A DNA stretch of 35,098 nt, taken from the NCBI GenBank assembly GCA_964626625.1, contig CAZVFV010000003.1, positions 1 to 35,098 on the forward strand. The letters run 5' to 3'. This document shows positions 1 through 8,240 of this stretch, one piece after another. A program made the translations under genes and the position numbers. The notes beneath the pieces are model-generated. The model ran no database searches. It was not told the DNA's origin and worked only from the letters and a program-made list of their open reading frames with translations. The stretch's first letter is position 1; every line of letters starts with the position of its first letter. The stretch is from CAYZPE01 sp964626625 (GTDB lineage Bacteria; Patescibacteriota; Minisyncoccia; Phycocordibacterales; CAYZPE01).

Positions 1-29
1 AGCTAACAGCTAAAACCTTAAAGCTATTT
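1..29. repeat. short AGCTAACAGCT-type spacer
   Basis: The window opens with AGCTAACAGCTAAAA followed by CTTAAAGCTA, directly before the first gene. The 11-mer AGCTAACAGCT recurs on the minus strand just upstream of mutM (27575-27611). I read both as copies of a low-complexity intergenic spacer. It may be chance in AT-rich DNA. Confidence 0.3.
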
Positions 30-458
30 ATGAGATTTCAAGTTCCTCAATTTATTGAAATAGAAGATAAAATCTTTGGTCCACTGACCTTCAAGCAATT
101 CATCTATCTTGCTGGTGGTGCGGGTATTTGTGTGACTCTTTTCTTCTATATACCAAAGTTCATAGCATTTCTCATAGCCCTACCTGTTGCGCTCTTTTCT
201 CTTGCTCTGGCATTTTACAAAATAAACAACAAACCTTTTATTAATATTGTTGAAGCATTTTTTAAATACTCATTAGGAAACAAGCTCTACACTTGGAAAA
301 GGGAACCGAAACAAATCGTCAACACACAAACAAAAACAGAAAGTACTGCTGAATTATATGTCCCAAAACTCTCCCAAAACAAACTGGCGGATATGGCATG
401 GTCACTCGATGTAAAGAATGAGACCGGAGAAATAAAAGATATAAAAGAAAAGATTTAA
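30..458 (+). CDS. PrgI family membrane protein
   Basis: This 142-residue protein starts with MRFQVPQFIEIEDKIFGPLT, the typical opening of PrgI-family proteins found beside VirB4-like ATPases in Gram-positive conjugative elements and in CPR genomes. Two hydrophobic segments lie at about residues 24-43 and 45-65, and the C-terminal half is hydrophilic and lysine-rich, so it is probably anchored in the membrane with a cytoplasmic tail. It is the first gene of a same-strand cluster with a VirB4 ATPase and a VirB2-like pilin. Its role is probably as an inner-membrane component of that machine; this is inferred from context. No Shine-Dalgarno sequence is visible before the ATG. Confidence 0.8.
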   Translation: MRFQVPQFIEIEDKIFGPLTFKQFIYLAGGAGICVTLFFYIPKFIAFLIALPVALFSLALAFYKINNKPFINIVEAFFKYSLGNKLYTWKREPKQIVNTQTKTESTAELYVPKLSQNKLADMAWSLDVKNETGEIKDIKEKI

Positions 459-459
459 G

Positions 460-825
460 ATGAATGGCGATAAAAACGATGTTAAATATAGGGCCTATAT
501 TCTTGCGTTAAAAACAATAGCTTTTGTAGACTCCTTAAACAAAAAAGATTTGGTCTCACAGATCTTGTTGAAGCAACTTATCAGAAGCACCACAAGTATT
601 GGAGCGAATGTTGTTGAAGCTCAGGCGGGGAGTAGCACTAAGGATTTTATTAATTTTTTAAGTTACGCACTTAAGTCTGCAAATGAAAGTAAATTCTGGT
701 TTTGTCTCTTGAGAGATTCCAAAAAGGCACCTAAAAACACAGTTGGACCTTTGTTATTAGAAACAACTGATTTAGCAAAGATGCTTGATTCAAGTATAAT
801 TACCCTAAGGAAGAAAAATAAATAA
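460..825 (+). CDS. four helix bundle protein (23S rRNA IVP family), variant
   Basis: This 121-residue all-alpha protein carries the family pattern LLKQLIRSTTSIGANVVEAQ followed by an FINFLSYALKSANES-type segment. That matches the four-helix-bundle proteins first known from 23S rRNA intervening sequences. They are abundant in CPR genomes, often free-standing, and have no established biochemical role. The gene starts one base after the PrgI gene ends, so the two are almost certainly cotranscribed. It is a divergent member compared with the copy at 1560, which has the canonical SNIAEGFGR motif. It lies between the PrgI and VirB4-N-like genes. Family assignment is solid; function is unknown. Confidence 0.85.
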   Translation: MNGDKNDVKYRAYILALKTIAFVDSLNKKDLVSQILLKQLIRSTTSIGANVVEAQAGSSTKDFINFLSYALKSANESKFWFCLLRDSKKAPKNTVGPLLLETTDLAKMLDSSIITLRKKNK

Positions 826-861
826 TTTTTTATATTTTCTTTTTAATTTTTAATCTCTTCT

Positions 862-1497
862 ATGGCGATAAAATCGAAAGCATCACAAGAATTTGTACCC
901 ATAAAAGAAGTGCGCAACGGTGTTGCGGTTCTTAAAGATGGATCTTTTCGAGGCATACTTCTTGCATCCTCTCTTAACTTTTCACTCAAATCAGAAGATG
1001 AGAAGAATGCAATTATTTTACAATTTCAGGACTTTTTAAATTCGTTAGATTTTTCAGTACAAATTTTTATACAATCACGAAGACTTGATATAAGACCATA
1101 TATTGCACTTCTTGAATCTAGAGAAAAAGAACAAATGAGTGATCTTATGAAAATTCAAATACGAGAATATGTTGATTTCATTCGAAATTTTACTGAAAGC
1201 ACTAGTATTATGACTAAAAAATTCTTTCTTATTATTCCCTACACACCAGCAATGATTGGGAAGGGTAGTGGGTTTTCTCCTTTTAAGAAGAAGCAAAATG
1301 TTGAAGAGAAGAAACTTGATGCCATCTCAATCTTTGAAGAGAATCGCTCACAACTTGAACAACGTATGGGAATAATCGAGCAAGGACTTGCTCGATGTGG
1401 TATTAGAACAAGACGACTTGAAACAGATGCAATTATTGAGCTTTTTTATAAAATATTTAACCCTGGAGAAACAGAGAAGCCAATTCAAAACACATAA
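862..1497 (+). CDS. TraC/VirB4 N-terminal-domain-like protein
   Basis: This 211-residue protein has no Walker motifs. It opens with VPIKEVRNGVAVLKDGSF and continues with a long alpha/beta domain (SLDFSVQIFIQSRRLDIRPY), resembling the N-terminal domain of VirB4/TraC ATPases. In CPR T4SS-like clusters a stand-alone protein of this type often precedes the ATPase. The following VirB4 (1979-3790) keeps its own N-terminal region, so this is probably a separate subunit or duplicated domain and not a piece broken off. The C-terminal part, from about residue 125, is charged and helical. A four-helix-bundle gene sits on each side. The role in the secretion complex is inferred from position. Confidence 0.65.
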   Translation: MAIKSKASQEFVPIKEVRNGVAVLKDGSFRGILLASSLNFSLKSEDEKNAIILQFQDFLNSLDFSVQIFIQSRRLDIRPYIALLESREKEQMSDLMKIQIREYVDFIRNFTESTSIMTKKFFLIIPYTPAMIGKGSGFSPFKKKQNVEEKKLDAISIFEENRSQLEQRMGIIEQGLARCGIRTRRLETDAIIELFYKIFNPGETEKPIQNT

Positions 1498-1559
1498 ATG
1501 TTTTGAATAGATAGAAGTTAGGAAATAGAATACAGAATTAAGCGGTAACAACAAACGAG

Positions 1560-1934
1560 ATGACAGGCATACAATCCTTTAAAGATCTTGATGTTTGGAA
1601 AAAAGCACACTCACTTGTTATTACTATTTATAAAATAACAAAAAAGTTTCCACGGGAAGAATTATTTGGTTTAACAAATCAAATTAGAAGATCTGTTGTT
1701 TCAATTACATCAAATATTGCGGAAGGGTTTGGTCGTTCTTCGTATAAAGAAAAAATTAACTTTTACTTTATTTCTAGAGGATCACTTACAGAAACACACA
1801 ACCAACTTATCATCGCAAAAGATATTGGTTACATAACCGAAAAAGAGTTTGATACAATAGAAATATTGATTATAGAAGTATATAAGCTGTGTAATGGTAT
1901 TATTAAAAGCTCGAGGACACATCTAGATTCTTAA
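1560..1934 (+). CDS. four helix bundle protein (23S rRNA IVP family)
   Basis: This 124-residue protein is a canonical family member: it begins with the FKDLDVWKKAHSLVITIYK pattern, followed by LTNQIRRSVVSITSNIAEGF and a GSLTETHNQL helix. The family was named from insertions in 23S rRNA genes, but no rRNA is present here. The gene sits alone between the TraC-like gene and virB4, separated by about 60 bases on the left and 44 on the right. It is the second such gene within 1.5 kb, and the two are clearly divergent, so this is not a recent tandem copy. No function can be assigned. Confidence 0.9.
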   Translation: MTGIQSFKDLDVWKKAHSLVITIYKITKKFPREELFGLTNQIRRSVVSITSNIAEGFGRSSYKEKINFYFISRGSLTETHNQLIIAKDIGYITEKEFDTIEILIIEVYKLCNGIIKSSRTHLDS

Positions 1935-1978
1935 CTTATTTTTCTAAATTTTATATATTATATTCTATATCCTAAACC

Positions 1979-3790
1979 ATGAGTTTCCTTAGTAAATTAT
2001 TTGGTAAAAAAGAAGGTCTTTCACCAGACTTAGCATTACCTCAAGAAATATATGATGCAAATGTTCTAGAACTTAAAGACATTATTGCACCAAGCGCCCT
2101 TAAGGTAAGTCCAAAAGAGCTTCATTTGGGTGAAAAAATCGTACGAAGTTTTTTTGTCATCTCATACCCACGCTTCCTAGCAGAAAGTTGGTTTGCTCCT
2201 ATTATCAATCTTGATAAAGTTTTTGATATTTCCATATTTGTTCATCCAATAGAAACTTCTAAAATCCTTAAAACATTTCAAAAGAAAGTTGCTGAGGTAC
2301 AAAGCCAAATCCACACACGAGAAGACAAAGGGCTTGTTCGTGACCCAATGCTCGACACTGCCTACCAAGACCTTGAAGGCCTCCGTGACCGCCTCCAGCA
2401 GGCACAAGAAAAACTCTTTGATGTTGGTCTGTACATATCCATCTACGCAAATACAACCAATGAACTCGACAAAATAGAATCAGAAATAAGGTCTATTCTT
2501 GAAGCTAAACTCGTATATGTTAAACCAGCACTCTTTCAACAAGAACAAGGTTATAAAAGTGTACTGCCACTCGGCACAGACCTTCTTGAAGTACACTCAA
2601 AACTAAACTCTTCACCTCTTTCGAGTCTTTTTCCTTTTGTCTCTTTTGACCTTACTTCAGATAGGGGAATTCTGTTTGGTATCAACAGACATAATTCAAG
2701 CTTAATCCTTTTTGATAGATTCTCACTTGAAAACTACAACTCAGTAACACTTGCAAAATCTGGTTCTGGAAAATCATATGCAACAAAATTAGAAATTCTT
2801 CGTACCCTCATGTTCGATACTGAAGTAATTGTTCTTGACCCTGAAAGGGAATATGAATATATGGCAGAAGCAACAGGTGGAAGATATTTTAATATTTCCC
2901 TTACGTCAGAACATCACATAAATCCTTTTGATCTGCCTATTATCAGAGAAGACGAAACCTCTGCTGGTGTACTTCGTTCAAACATTATTAACCTTGTGGG
3001 GTTGTTTCGAATTATGATGGGAGGCCTCACAGCAGAAGAAGACGCAATAATGGACCGAGCCATTACAGAAACATACGCTCTGAAAGATATTACCGCTGAA
3101 TCAGATTTTTCTAACGTAGAAGCACCCCTCATGTCAGATTTTGAACTGGTACTCTCAGGAATGGAAGGCGGCGAGTCTCTTGCTCAAAGACTTACTAAAT
3201 ACACCAGAGGTACATGGTCTGGTTTTATAAACCGACCTACAAATGTCGATATGAATAAAAAGTTTGTGGTCTTTTCTCTACGAGACATGGAAGATGAACT
3301 AAAGCCCGTTGCTATGTATATAGTGACGCACTATATCTGGAATGCTATACGAAAAGATATTAAAAAAAGGCTTCTGGTTATTGATGAAGCGTGGTGGATG
3401 ATGAAATCAGAAGACACAGCTTCATTTCTTCTTTCTCTTGCAAAACGAGGACGTAAATATTTCCTCGGTCTTTCTACTATCACACAGGACGTTGATGACT
3501 TTATCAAATCTCCGTATGGACTACCTATTATTACCAACTCTTCAATTCAACTCCTTTTAAAACAATCTCCTACAACTATCGACAAGCTTCAATCGACCTT
3601 TAACTTAACCGACGAAGAGAAATACCTCCTTCTTGAGTCTGGGGTAGGAGAGGGTATCTTCTTTGCAGGTCTTAAACACGTGGCAATAAAAATAATTGCA
3701 TCGTACACAGAGGATCAAATCATTACATCAGACCCTTCACAAATTCTAGCTATTGAAAAAGCTCGTAAGGAACTGGAATCTAGTCAATAA
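1979..3790 (+). CDS. virB4: VirB4-like type IV secretion ATPase
   Basis: A 603-residue cytoplasmic ATPase that should power a conjugation- or secretion-type machine at the inner membrane. The N-terminal domain (about 1-240) includes a charged coiled-coil-like stretch near residues 95-145. The motor domain has Walker A SGSGKS at about residues 261-268 and Walker B LLVIDEAWWMM at about 465-475, both in the VirB4/TraC/DUF87 style. LAKRGRKYFLGLSTITQD after Walker B is also typical of VirB4/TrwB-like motors. It is shorter than Agrobacterium VirB4 (about 790 residues), with part of the usual N-terminal region apparently supplied by the gene at 862. The downstream pilin fits. In CPR it is unresolved whether this machine moves DNA, protein or builds pili. 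Confidence 0.92.
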   Translation: MSFLSKLFGKKEGLSPDLALPQEIYDANVLELKDIIAPSALKVSPKELHLGEKIVRSFFVISYPRFLAESWFAPIINLDKVFDISIFVHPIETSKILKTFQKKVAEVQSQIHTREDKGLVRDPMLDTAYQDLEGLRDRLQQAQEKLFDVGLYISIYANTTNELDKIESEIRSILEAKLVYVKPALFQQEQGYKSVLPLGTDLLEVHSKLNSSPLSSLFPFVSFDLTSDRGILFGINRHNSSLILFDRFSLENYNSVTLAKSGSGKSYATKLEILRTLMFDTEVIVLDPEREYEYMAEATGGRYFNISLTSEHHINPFDLPIIREDETSAGVLRSNIINLVGLFRIMMGGLTAEEDAIMDRAITETYALKDITAESDFSNVEAPLMSDFELVLSGMEGGESLAQRLTKYTRGTWSGFINRPTNVDMNKKFVVFSLRDMEDELKPVAMYIVTHYIWNAIRKDIKKRLLVIDEAWWMMKSEDTASFLLSLAKRGRKYFLGLSTITQDVDDFIKSPYGLPIITNSSIQLLLKQSPTTIDKLQSTFNLTDEEKYLLLESGVGEGIFFAGLKHVAIKIIASYTEDQIITSDPSQILAIEKARKELESSQ

Positions 3791-3795
3791 AAAAT

Positions 3796-4296
3796 ATGGA
3801 TGAGGAAGAACTAAAAAACCGCATGTTAGAAGAGCGTGAAATAGCTTTCCAAAATGCCCAGGCTCTGGAGAGGGCGCGTTTTATAGAGGAAGAAAGACTT
3901 CGTCGAGCGCAAAATGAACAGGATGTAAAAATTATGCAGGCTGAGATTATTGCTCAAGAAAAAAAAGAGACGAAAAAAGGAGTGGGGAAGGTTACTTTTG
4001 TTATGATGATGACTCTTGCAATTACGTGCGACATTATTCTTGCACTTATTGCTTCTTTTATACCTTTTGTTGGTTGGGTTATTAACGCCTTTCTCACCAT
4101 TATAATTTTTCTTACTTTTTTTATGTGGTTTAAAATGAAAGGTATTAAGTTTAATTCACCACGCAAGCTAGCAACCCTTCCTATAGGCCTTATTATCGAA
4201 CTCATTCCTTATATAAACATCCTTCCTGGTTGGACTGTGTCAGTAATTATAAATACTCAAGCAGGTAATCTCACCTCTAAGATCGGTCTTAAATAG
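3796..4296 (+). CDS. coiled-coil membrane protein of T4SS-like cluster
   Basis: The first ~60 of 166 residues are highly charged (runs such as ERARFIEEERLRRAQNEQD) and likely form a coiled coil. Three hydrophobic segments follow, at about 70-90, 92-115 and 130-150, so it should be a polytopic membrane protein with a cytoplasmic helical stalk. It begins five bases after virB4 ends, which indicates cotranscription. I do not recognise a named family. Proteins of this form recur beside VirB4 in CPR clusters, so a structural role in the same complex is a reasonable inference. Confidence 0.75.
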   Translation: MDEEELKNRMLEEREIAFQNAQALERARFIEEERLRRAQNEQDVKIMQAEIIAQEKKETKKGVGKVTFVMMMTLAITCDIILALIASFIPFVGWVINAFLTIIIFLTFFMWFKMKGIKFNSPRKLATLPIGLIIELIPYINILPGWTVSVIINTQAGNLTSKIGLK

Positions 4297-4340
4297 TTTT
4301 TTATATGTGTGGATTCCTCACTCAAGCAAATAAACATTAT

Positions 4341-4357
4341 CTGATACTATAAGATAT
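4341..4357 (+). promoter_or_regulatory. extended -10 promoter, leaderless geometry
   Basis: TGATACTAT at 4342-4350 fits an extended -10 (TGn plus TACTAT). It lies seven bases before the ATG at 4358, so the transcript would start at or next to the start codon. No convincing -35 is seen. Confidence 0.45.
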
Positions 4358-5350
4358 ATGCGTTTTATTCTTTTTTGTTTAGGAATAGCTTTATTTCAAA
4401 CATCTTTTGTGTTTGCTCAATCATTTGGAGCACCTGTTTTTCTTAGTATTGAACCGAAAAACCCTGGTCCAAACCAAAACGTAACGGCTCTTATAGAAAG
4501 TTACTCTACAAACTTAAATGGTGCGACAATTTCATGGTTTATTAATGGGCAATTAAAAGAAAAAGGGGTTGGTATTAAAACATTTCTATTTAGAACAGAT
4601 GATATTGGAAAAACTACAAAACTACTTGTTACAGCAGTAACAGTTGACGGTTTTCTAATAGAACAACAACTAACAATTAGTCCTGCTGATGTTGAAATCT
4701 TTTGGGAAGCAGATTCCTATACCCCTCCTTTCTATAAAGGAAAGAAGCTGTATACACACCAAGGAGACATTCGCCTTATAGCCCTTCCTCGACTTGTAAA
4801 CTCTAGTGGTGTTCAAATAAATCCAAGTAATCTTATTTATACATGGAAAAAAGATGGGGTTGTTCAACAACAAGGGTCTGGTTTTGCTAAACAAACCCTT
4901 TCTTTAACAGGTAATTTCATTACCCGCCCAGCCCTAATAGAACTTGAAGTAACAAGCTCTGACGGTTCTATAAAAGGATCTGCTCGTAGAACCCTGCGTT
5001 CAACTGAAGCTGAGGTTTTAGTGTATGAAGAAAGCCCTTTATATGGAACAAAACTAGAAAAAGTACTCGAAGGGAATTTTGACTTACCTCAAGAAGAGGT
5101 GACTTTAATAGCTGTGCCTTATTTCTTTTCAGTAAAGAATCCTATTCAAGCAAAGTATTCATGGCTCATGAATAGTCAATCTGTTGGTTTTGGAACAAAC
5201 TCAATAACATTTAGAAATGAAACTGGGTCTGTGGGAACCTCTCGAATATCAGTAAAAGCTGAAAATATTAGTCGAATACTTCAATTTGGATCAAAAAACT
5301 TCTCTGTTACGTTTGGAGAAACTGGTGGCGAATCATCATTTTTCCGTTAA
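4358..5350 (+). CDS. secreted beta-rich (Ig-like) protein of T4SS-like cluster
   Basis: A 330-residue exported protein. The N-terminus (MRFILFCLGIALFQTSFVFA) is a signal peptide with probable cleavage after FAQ or VFA. The rest is beta-rich, with repeated patterns like ISWFINGQLKEKGVG, YTWKKDGVVQQQGSG and YSWLMNSQSVGFG spaced roughly 100 residues apart, suggesting three Ig/PKD-like domains. There is no C-terminal anchor. It ends three bases before the pilin gene, so it is probably a surface or periplasm-like component assembled with the pilin. Its position suggests a structural role, but function is not established. Confidence 0.78.
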   Translation: MRFILFCLGIALFQTSFVFAQSFGAPVFLSIEPKNPGPNQNVTALIESYSTNLNGATISWFINGQLKEKGVGIKTFLFRTDDIGKTTKLLVTAVTVDGFLIEQQLTISPADVEIFWEADSYTPPFYKGKKLYTHQGDIRLIALPRLVNSSGVQINPSNLIYTWKKDGVVQQQGSGFAKQTLSLTGNFITRPALIELEVTSSDGSIKGSARRTLRSTEAEVLVYEESPLYGTKLEKVLEGNFDLPQEEVTLIAVPYFFSVKNPIQAKYSWLMNSQSVGFGTNSITFRNETGSVGTSRISVKAENISRILQFGSKNFSVTFGETGGESSFFR

Positions 5351-5353
5351 TAT

Positions 5354-5721
5354 ATGAAAAAAATCTACTTTTTACTTCTTATATCTATACTTACCCTGCC
5401 TTTTTTTGCTTTTGGAGACGTCTATGAATATACTCCGCTTGTTACTATCCCAGGATCAGGTGTTGAAGCAAATCAACCTGTTAATTTGGGCGCATATCTA
5501 AATGGAATATACAGAATCCTTATTGCTATCACAATTATTCTTGCGGTTATTGTTATAACAATTTCAGGTATACAACACATGGCAAGTGAGTCTCCTTTTT
5601 CAAAAAGCGAAGCGAGCAAGAGGATAGGGGGAGCTATAGGTGGAATAGTACTTGCTGTAATGTCGTGGCTAATTCTTTTTACAATTAACCCCTGTTTGGT
5701 TTCTTTTAACTTCCTAACACC
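5354..5721 (+). CDS. VirB2/TrbC-like pilin, 3' end lost in assembly gap
   Basis: The visible 122 residues begin with a signal-peptide-like segment (MKKIYFLLLISILTLPFFAF). Two hydrophobic helices follow, at about 51-72 and 92-112, separated by a short charged loop (ESPFSKSEASKRIGG). The segment ends INPCLVSFNFLTP, where CPR VirB2/TrbC-like pilins usually finish within a few residues. The reading frame runs into 100 undetermined bases, so the stop is not seen. The apparent in-frame continuation beyond the gap is most likely a different gene. It would form the pilus or secretion-channel subunit driven by the VirB4 upstream. Confidence 0.75.
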
Positions 5722-5821
5722 NNNNNNNNNNNNNNNNNNNNNNNNNNNNNNNNNNNNNNNNNNNNNNNNNNNNNNNNNNNNNNNNNNNNNNNNNNNNNNN
5801 NNNNNNNNNNNNNNNNNNNNN
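5722..5821. other. assembly gap (100 N)
   Basis: Exactly 100 undetermined bases, the conventional size for a scaffold gap of unknown length. The real distance and content are unknown. The pilin stop codon and the start of the next gene should lie here. Confidence 0.98.
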
Positions 5822-7021
5822 TTTTTATTCACATACAAGCCCCAAAAAGGCTCTCTGGAAGGGGATAATGTTGTGGTGAATGACTTCTTCCCTTCAGGAG
5901 ATGGGACGTCCTCTAATCAAAACACAGGAGGTTCTGGTACTTCTAATTCTAATGGTGAAAACCCAACAAACTCTTTTAACTCATCTAGACCTCGACTAAA
6001 TCAGATCTCAAAAAATCCTGTTTCTGGATTTACTGTTTCTTCTACAAAAACACAGGATTTTGTAAGGTTTGTTGATAAGGGAACTGGCCACATCTTTGAA
6101 ACGCCGACAGACTCAGTTTCTCCTACACGAATCTCAAATACCACCATACCTAAAATACAAGAAAGTGTTTGGGTAGAAAATGGCTCTGGAGTAATTCTTC
6201 GATATCTAAAAGATGACGGACAAACAATTGAAAGTTTTTATGCAAAACTAAAAAACGCAACCTCAACAAACTCAGATGATGGGGCGGTGTCACAAGACCT
6301 TGAAGGAACATTCTTACCTCAAAATATCTTAAACCTTGTGGTATCCCCACAACAAACAAAAGTTTTCTATACAACAAACACAGACCTAGGAAGTATTGGA
6401 ACAGAATCAAACCCAGATGGAACAAAACGTAATGAATTACACTCTTCTCCACTCAAAGAATGGTCTATTGCGTGGCCAACAACAAACACAATCTCTTTCT
6501 CAACAAAACCAAGTTTTGTTGAGAAAGGTTTCTTATATTTCCTAAACAAATCAAACCTTAAGTTCGATAAAATACTCTCTGCATCAGCCCTCACAACCCT
6601 CGTAAGCCCCGATGCAAACACTGTTCTCTACTCAGAGGGCTTAGGTGGATTTACTTCAACCTCTCTCTTTATAGTAAAAACAAAAGAGAGTGTTCCGTTT
6701 GGAGTACAAACACTTCCTGAAAAGTGTGTTTGGAGTAAAACTGAACTTAATATTATTTACTGTGCTGTCCCTAAATCAGGTCTTTTTGGAAACCTTCCTG
6801 ACGACTGGTATCAAGGTAAGATTTCTTTTTCTGATGAGCTCTGGAAAGTAGATATTGAAAATAATTCAAACACACTAGTTTCAGACTTGGTAAATCAAGC
6901 ACGACAAGAAATGGATATTACAAACCTAGACCTAACACCAACAGAAGACTATCTTCATTTTGTTAACAAAAAAGATGGGTCTTTGTGGGGTTTACGAATA
7001 AATACTTCTGTAGAAAATTAA
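5822..7021 (+). CDS. beta-propeller-like envelope protein, 5' end missing
   Basis: About 399 residues are visible. The first residues (FLFTYKP) look like the end of a membrane anchor, followed by a Ser/Asn/Gly-rich linker (SSNQNTGGSGTSNSNGENPT). The body is beta-rich with repeating blades such as VSPDANTVLYSEG and LTPTEDYLHFVNKKDGSLWG, reminiscent of TolB/WD-like propellers. The cluster context makes it a likely accessory of the VirB4/pilin machine. It ends at 7021 with its stop overlapping the stop of khpB on the other strand (shared TTAA, 7018-7021). The start is in the gap, and the open frame across the N run should not be read as a fusion with the pilin. Confidence 0.7.
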   Translation, partial: FLFTYKPQKGSLEGDNVVVNDFFPSGDGTSSNQNTGGSGTSNSNGENPTNSFNSSRPRLNQISKNPVSGFTVSSTKTQDFVRFVDKGTGHIFETPTDSVSPTRISNTTIPKIQESVWVENGSGVILRYLKDDGQTIESFYAKLKNATSTNSDDGAVSQDLEGTFLPQNILNLVVSPQQTKVFYTTNTDLGSIGTESNPDGTKRNELHSSPLKEWSIAWPTTNTISFSTKPSFVEKGFLYFLNKSNLKFDKILSASALTTLVSPDANTVLYSEGLGGFTSTSLFIVKTKESVPFGVQTLPEKCVWSKTELNIIYCAVPKSGLFGNLPDDWYQGKISFSDELWKVDIENNSNTLVSDLVNQARQEMDITNLDLTPTEDYLHFVNKKDGSLWGLRINTSVEN

Positions 7022-7473
7022 AGAGTGTTTTCTCTATAACGAATAACAACACATCTTGTTGGCTCTACACCATTCGATTCTGTTTCTATATCAGACATAT
7101 TGGTAAATAGCCCATGGATAATCATACGTTCATACGAAGAACATGGTTCCATAACAACCTCTGTTTTTAAAGACCGAGCCCTATGTGCAAATATAAGGGC
7201 TTTTTCTTTTAATTTTTTAATGTGATCAGCTTGGTAATTATTTATATCAATAGAGAACTTTATATATTCTTCATTTTTAGATGAAACAATTTTCTTAACA
7301 AGATGTGTGAGGGCGTTAAAACACTCACCTGAAGATCCAATAAGAAGACCAGCTTCGTTAGTTTTAATTAAAAACACCCTATTACCAAATTCATCTAAAG
7401 AAATCTCTATATCCTCATAAGAAACTGTCATTTTATCTAGAATCTCTTGAATTGTTTCTTTAATGACATCCAT
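7018..7473 (-). CDS. khpB: KH-R3H RNA-binding protein KhpB/Jag
   Basis: This 151-residue protein has a KH domain with the GxxG-type loop (GLLIGSSGECFNAL, about residues 42-55) and a C-terminal R3H domain (SSYERMIIHGLF, R-x3-H, about 113-124). The usual N-terminal Jag domain is absent or very short, as in other small-genome bacteria. KhpB binds RNA and is linked to cell elongation and division in Firmicutes. It follows yidC on the minus strand, the conserved rpmH-rnpA-yidC-jag order beside the origin. Only eight bases separate it from yidC, so the two should be cotranscribed. Confidence 0.9.
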   Translation of the reverse strand: MDVIKETIQEILDKMTVSYEDIEISLDEFGNRVFLIKTNEAGLLIGSSGECFNALTHLVKKIVSSKNEEYIKFSIDINNYQADHIKKLKEKALIFAHRARSLKTEVVMEPCSSYERMIIHGLFTNMSDIETESNGVEPTRCVVIRYRENTL

Positions 7474-7481
7474 AGTGTTTT

Positions 7482-8210
7482 TTATGCGCTATAAGTCCTT
7501 TCGAGACGACGTCTAACGTAGACTTCTTGACCTATGGCAAACAAGTTACTTGTTATCCAGTAGAGGGCGAGAGCTCCTGAAATATTATAGGAAATAAAGA
7601 AAACTACTATAGGAAAAATAAATAGCATTTGAATTCTCATACTTTTAGCAAAATCATCCTTAAACTGACTTCCTGATGGGGTGTTATTTTTAGGTGGAAG
7701 AGCGTACTTAATTTGAAAATAACTCGTAATAGCTGCTAAAAAGGCGAGGGGTGCACTTTTCATAGCAATATCGATAAGGCCGAGGAAAAAGACATTTACT
7801 TGTGTTGGTGTAGCAACAAAGTTATATAGAATTTCTGTATTAATGACCGGCAAACCAGAGCTTGCAAACACTTTATATAAAGCAAAAATAATAGGAAGTT
7901 GGATAAACAAAAGAACAATACTTGAAAATGGGTTTATCTTCTTTTCTCTATAAAACTCTAGTGTTTTAACAGCTTGTTCCTGTCTATCTTTGTGGTTTTC
8001 TTTTATCTTCTTTAGATCCGCATCATACTTTTTTATTAAAAACTGAGTTCGAACAGCCTTACGAGAAAGAGGAAAGAGGATGAGTTTGACGAGGATTGTA
8101 AAAATAACCACAGCAACACCAATATCAACCCAAGGAATAACGTCCATTAAAAAAACAAGACCGTTATAAAGTGGTTGGTAGAAAAAAGTAAAAAAGAATC
8201 CTGATTGCAT
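7482..8210 (-). CDS. yidC: YidC/Oxa1 membrane protein insertase
   Basis: A 242-residue polytopic membrane protein of the short YidC/Oxa1 class, lacking the large periplasmic P1 domain of Gram-negative YidC. Several hydrophobic segments are evident, with the family's helical cytoplasmic hairpin (KKYDADLKKIKENHKDRQ) after the first, and the FSSIVLLFIQLPIIFALYKV segment typical of the insertase core. I chose the ATG at 8210; one codon upstream is a TTG that would also be in frame. TAGAAT at 8217-8222 (reverse strand) sits six bases before this ATG. It inserts and folds inner-membrane proteins, alone or with Sec. Confidence 0.93.
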   Translation of the reverse strand: MQSGFFFTFFYQPLYNGLVFLMDVIPWVDIGVAVVIFTILVKLILFPLSRKAVRTQFLIKKYDADLKKIKENHKDRQEQAVKTLEFYREKKINPFSSIVLLFIQLPIIFALYKVFASSGLPVINTEILYNFVATPTQVNVFFLGLIDIAMKSAPLAFLAAITSYFQIKYALPPKNNTPSGSQFKDDFAKSMRIQMLFIFPIVVFFISYNISGALALYWITSNLFAIGQEVYVRRRLERTYSA

Positions 8211-8216
8211 CAAACT

Positions 8217-8222
8217 ATTCTA
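8217..8222 (-). promoter_or_regulatory. -10 box of yidC, leaderless spacing
   Basis: Read on the minus strand this is TAGAAT, followed by six bases and the yidC ATG. It implies a transcript starting at the start codon. No clear -35 or TGn extension. Confidence 0.35.
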
Positions 8223-8240
8223 GCTTTAAAAAGATTAAAA

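Noticed and set aside
460..1934. four-helix genes as evidence for a nearby rRNA intervening sequence
   Set aside because: No rRNA sequence is present in this window; CPR genomes carry many free-standing members.
5354..7021. single 555-residue protein spanning the N run
   Set aside because: Gap size is arbitrary, so frame continuity is meaningless; the two ends look like different proteins.
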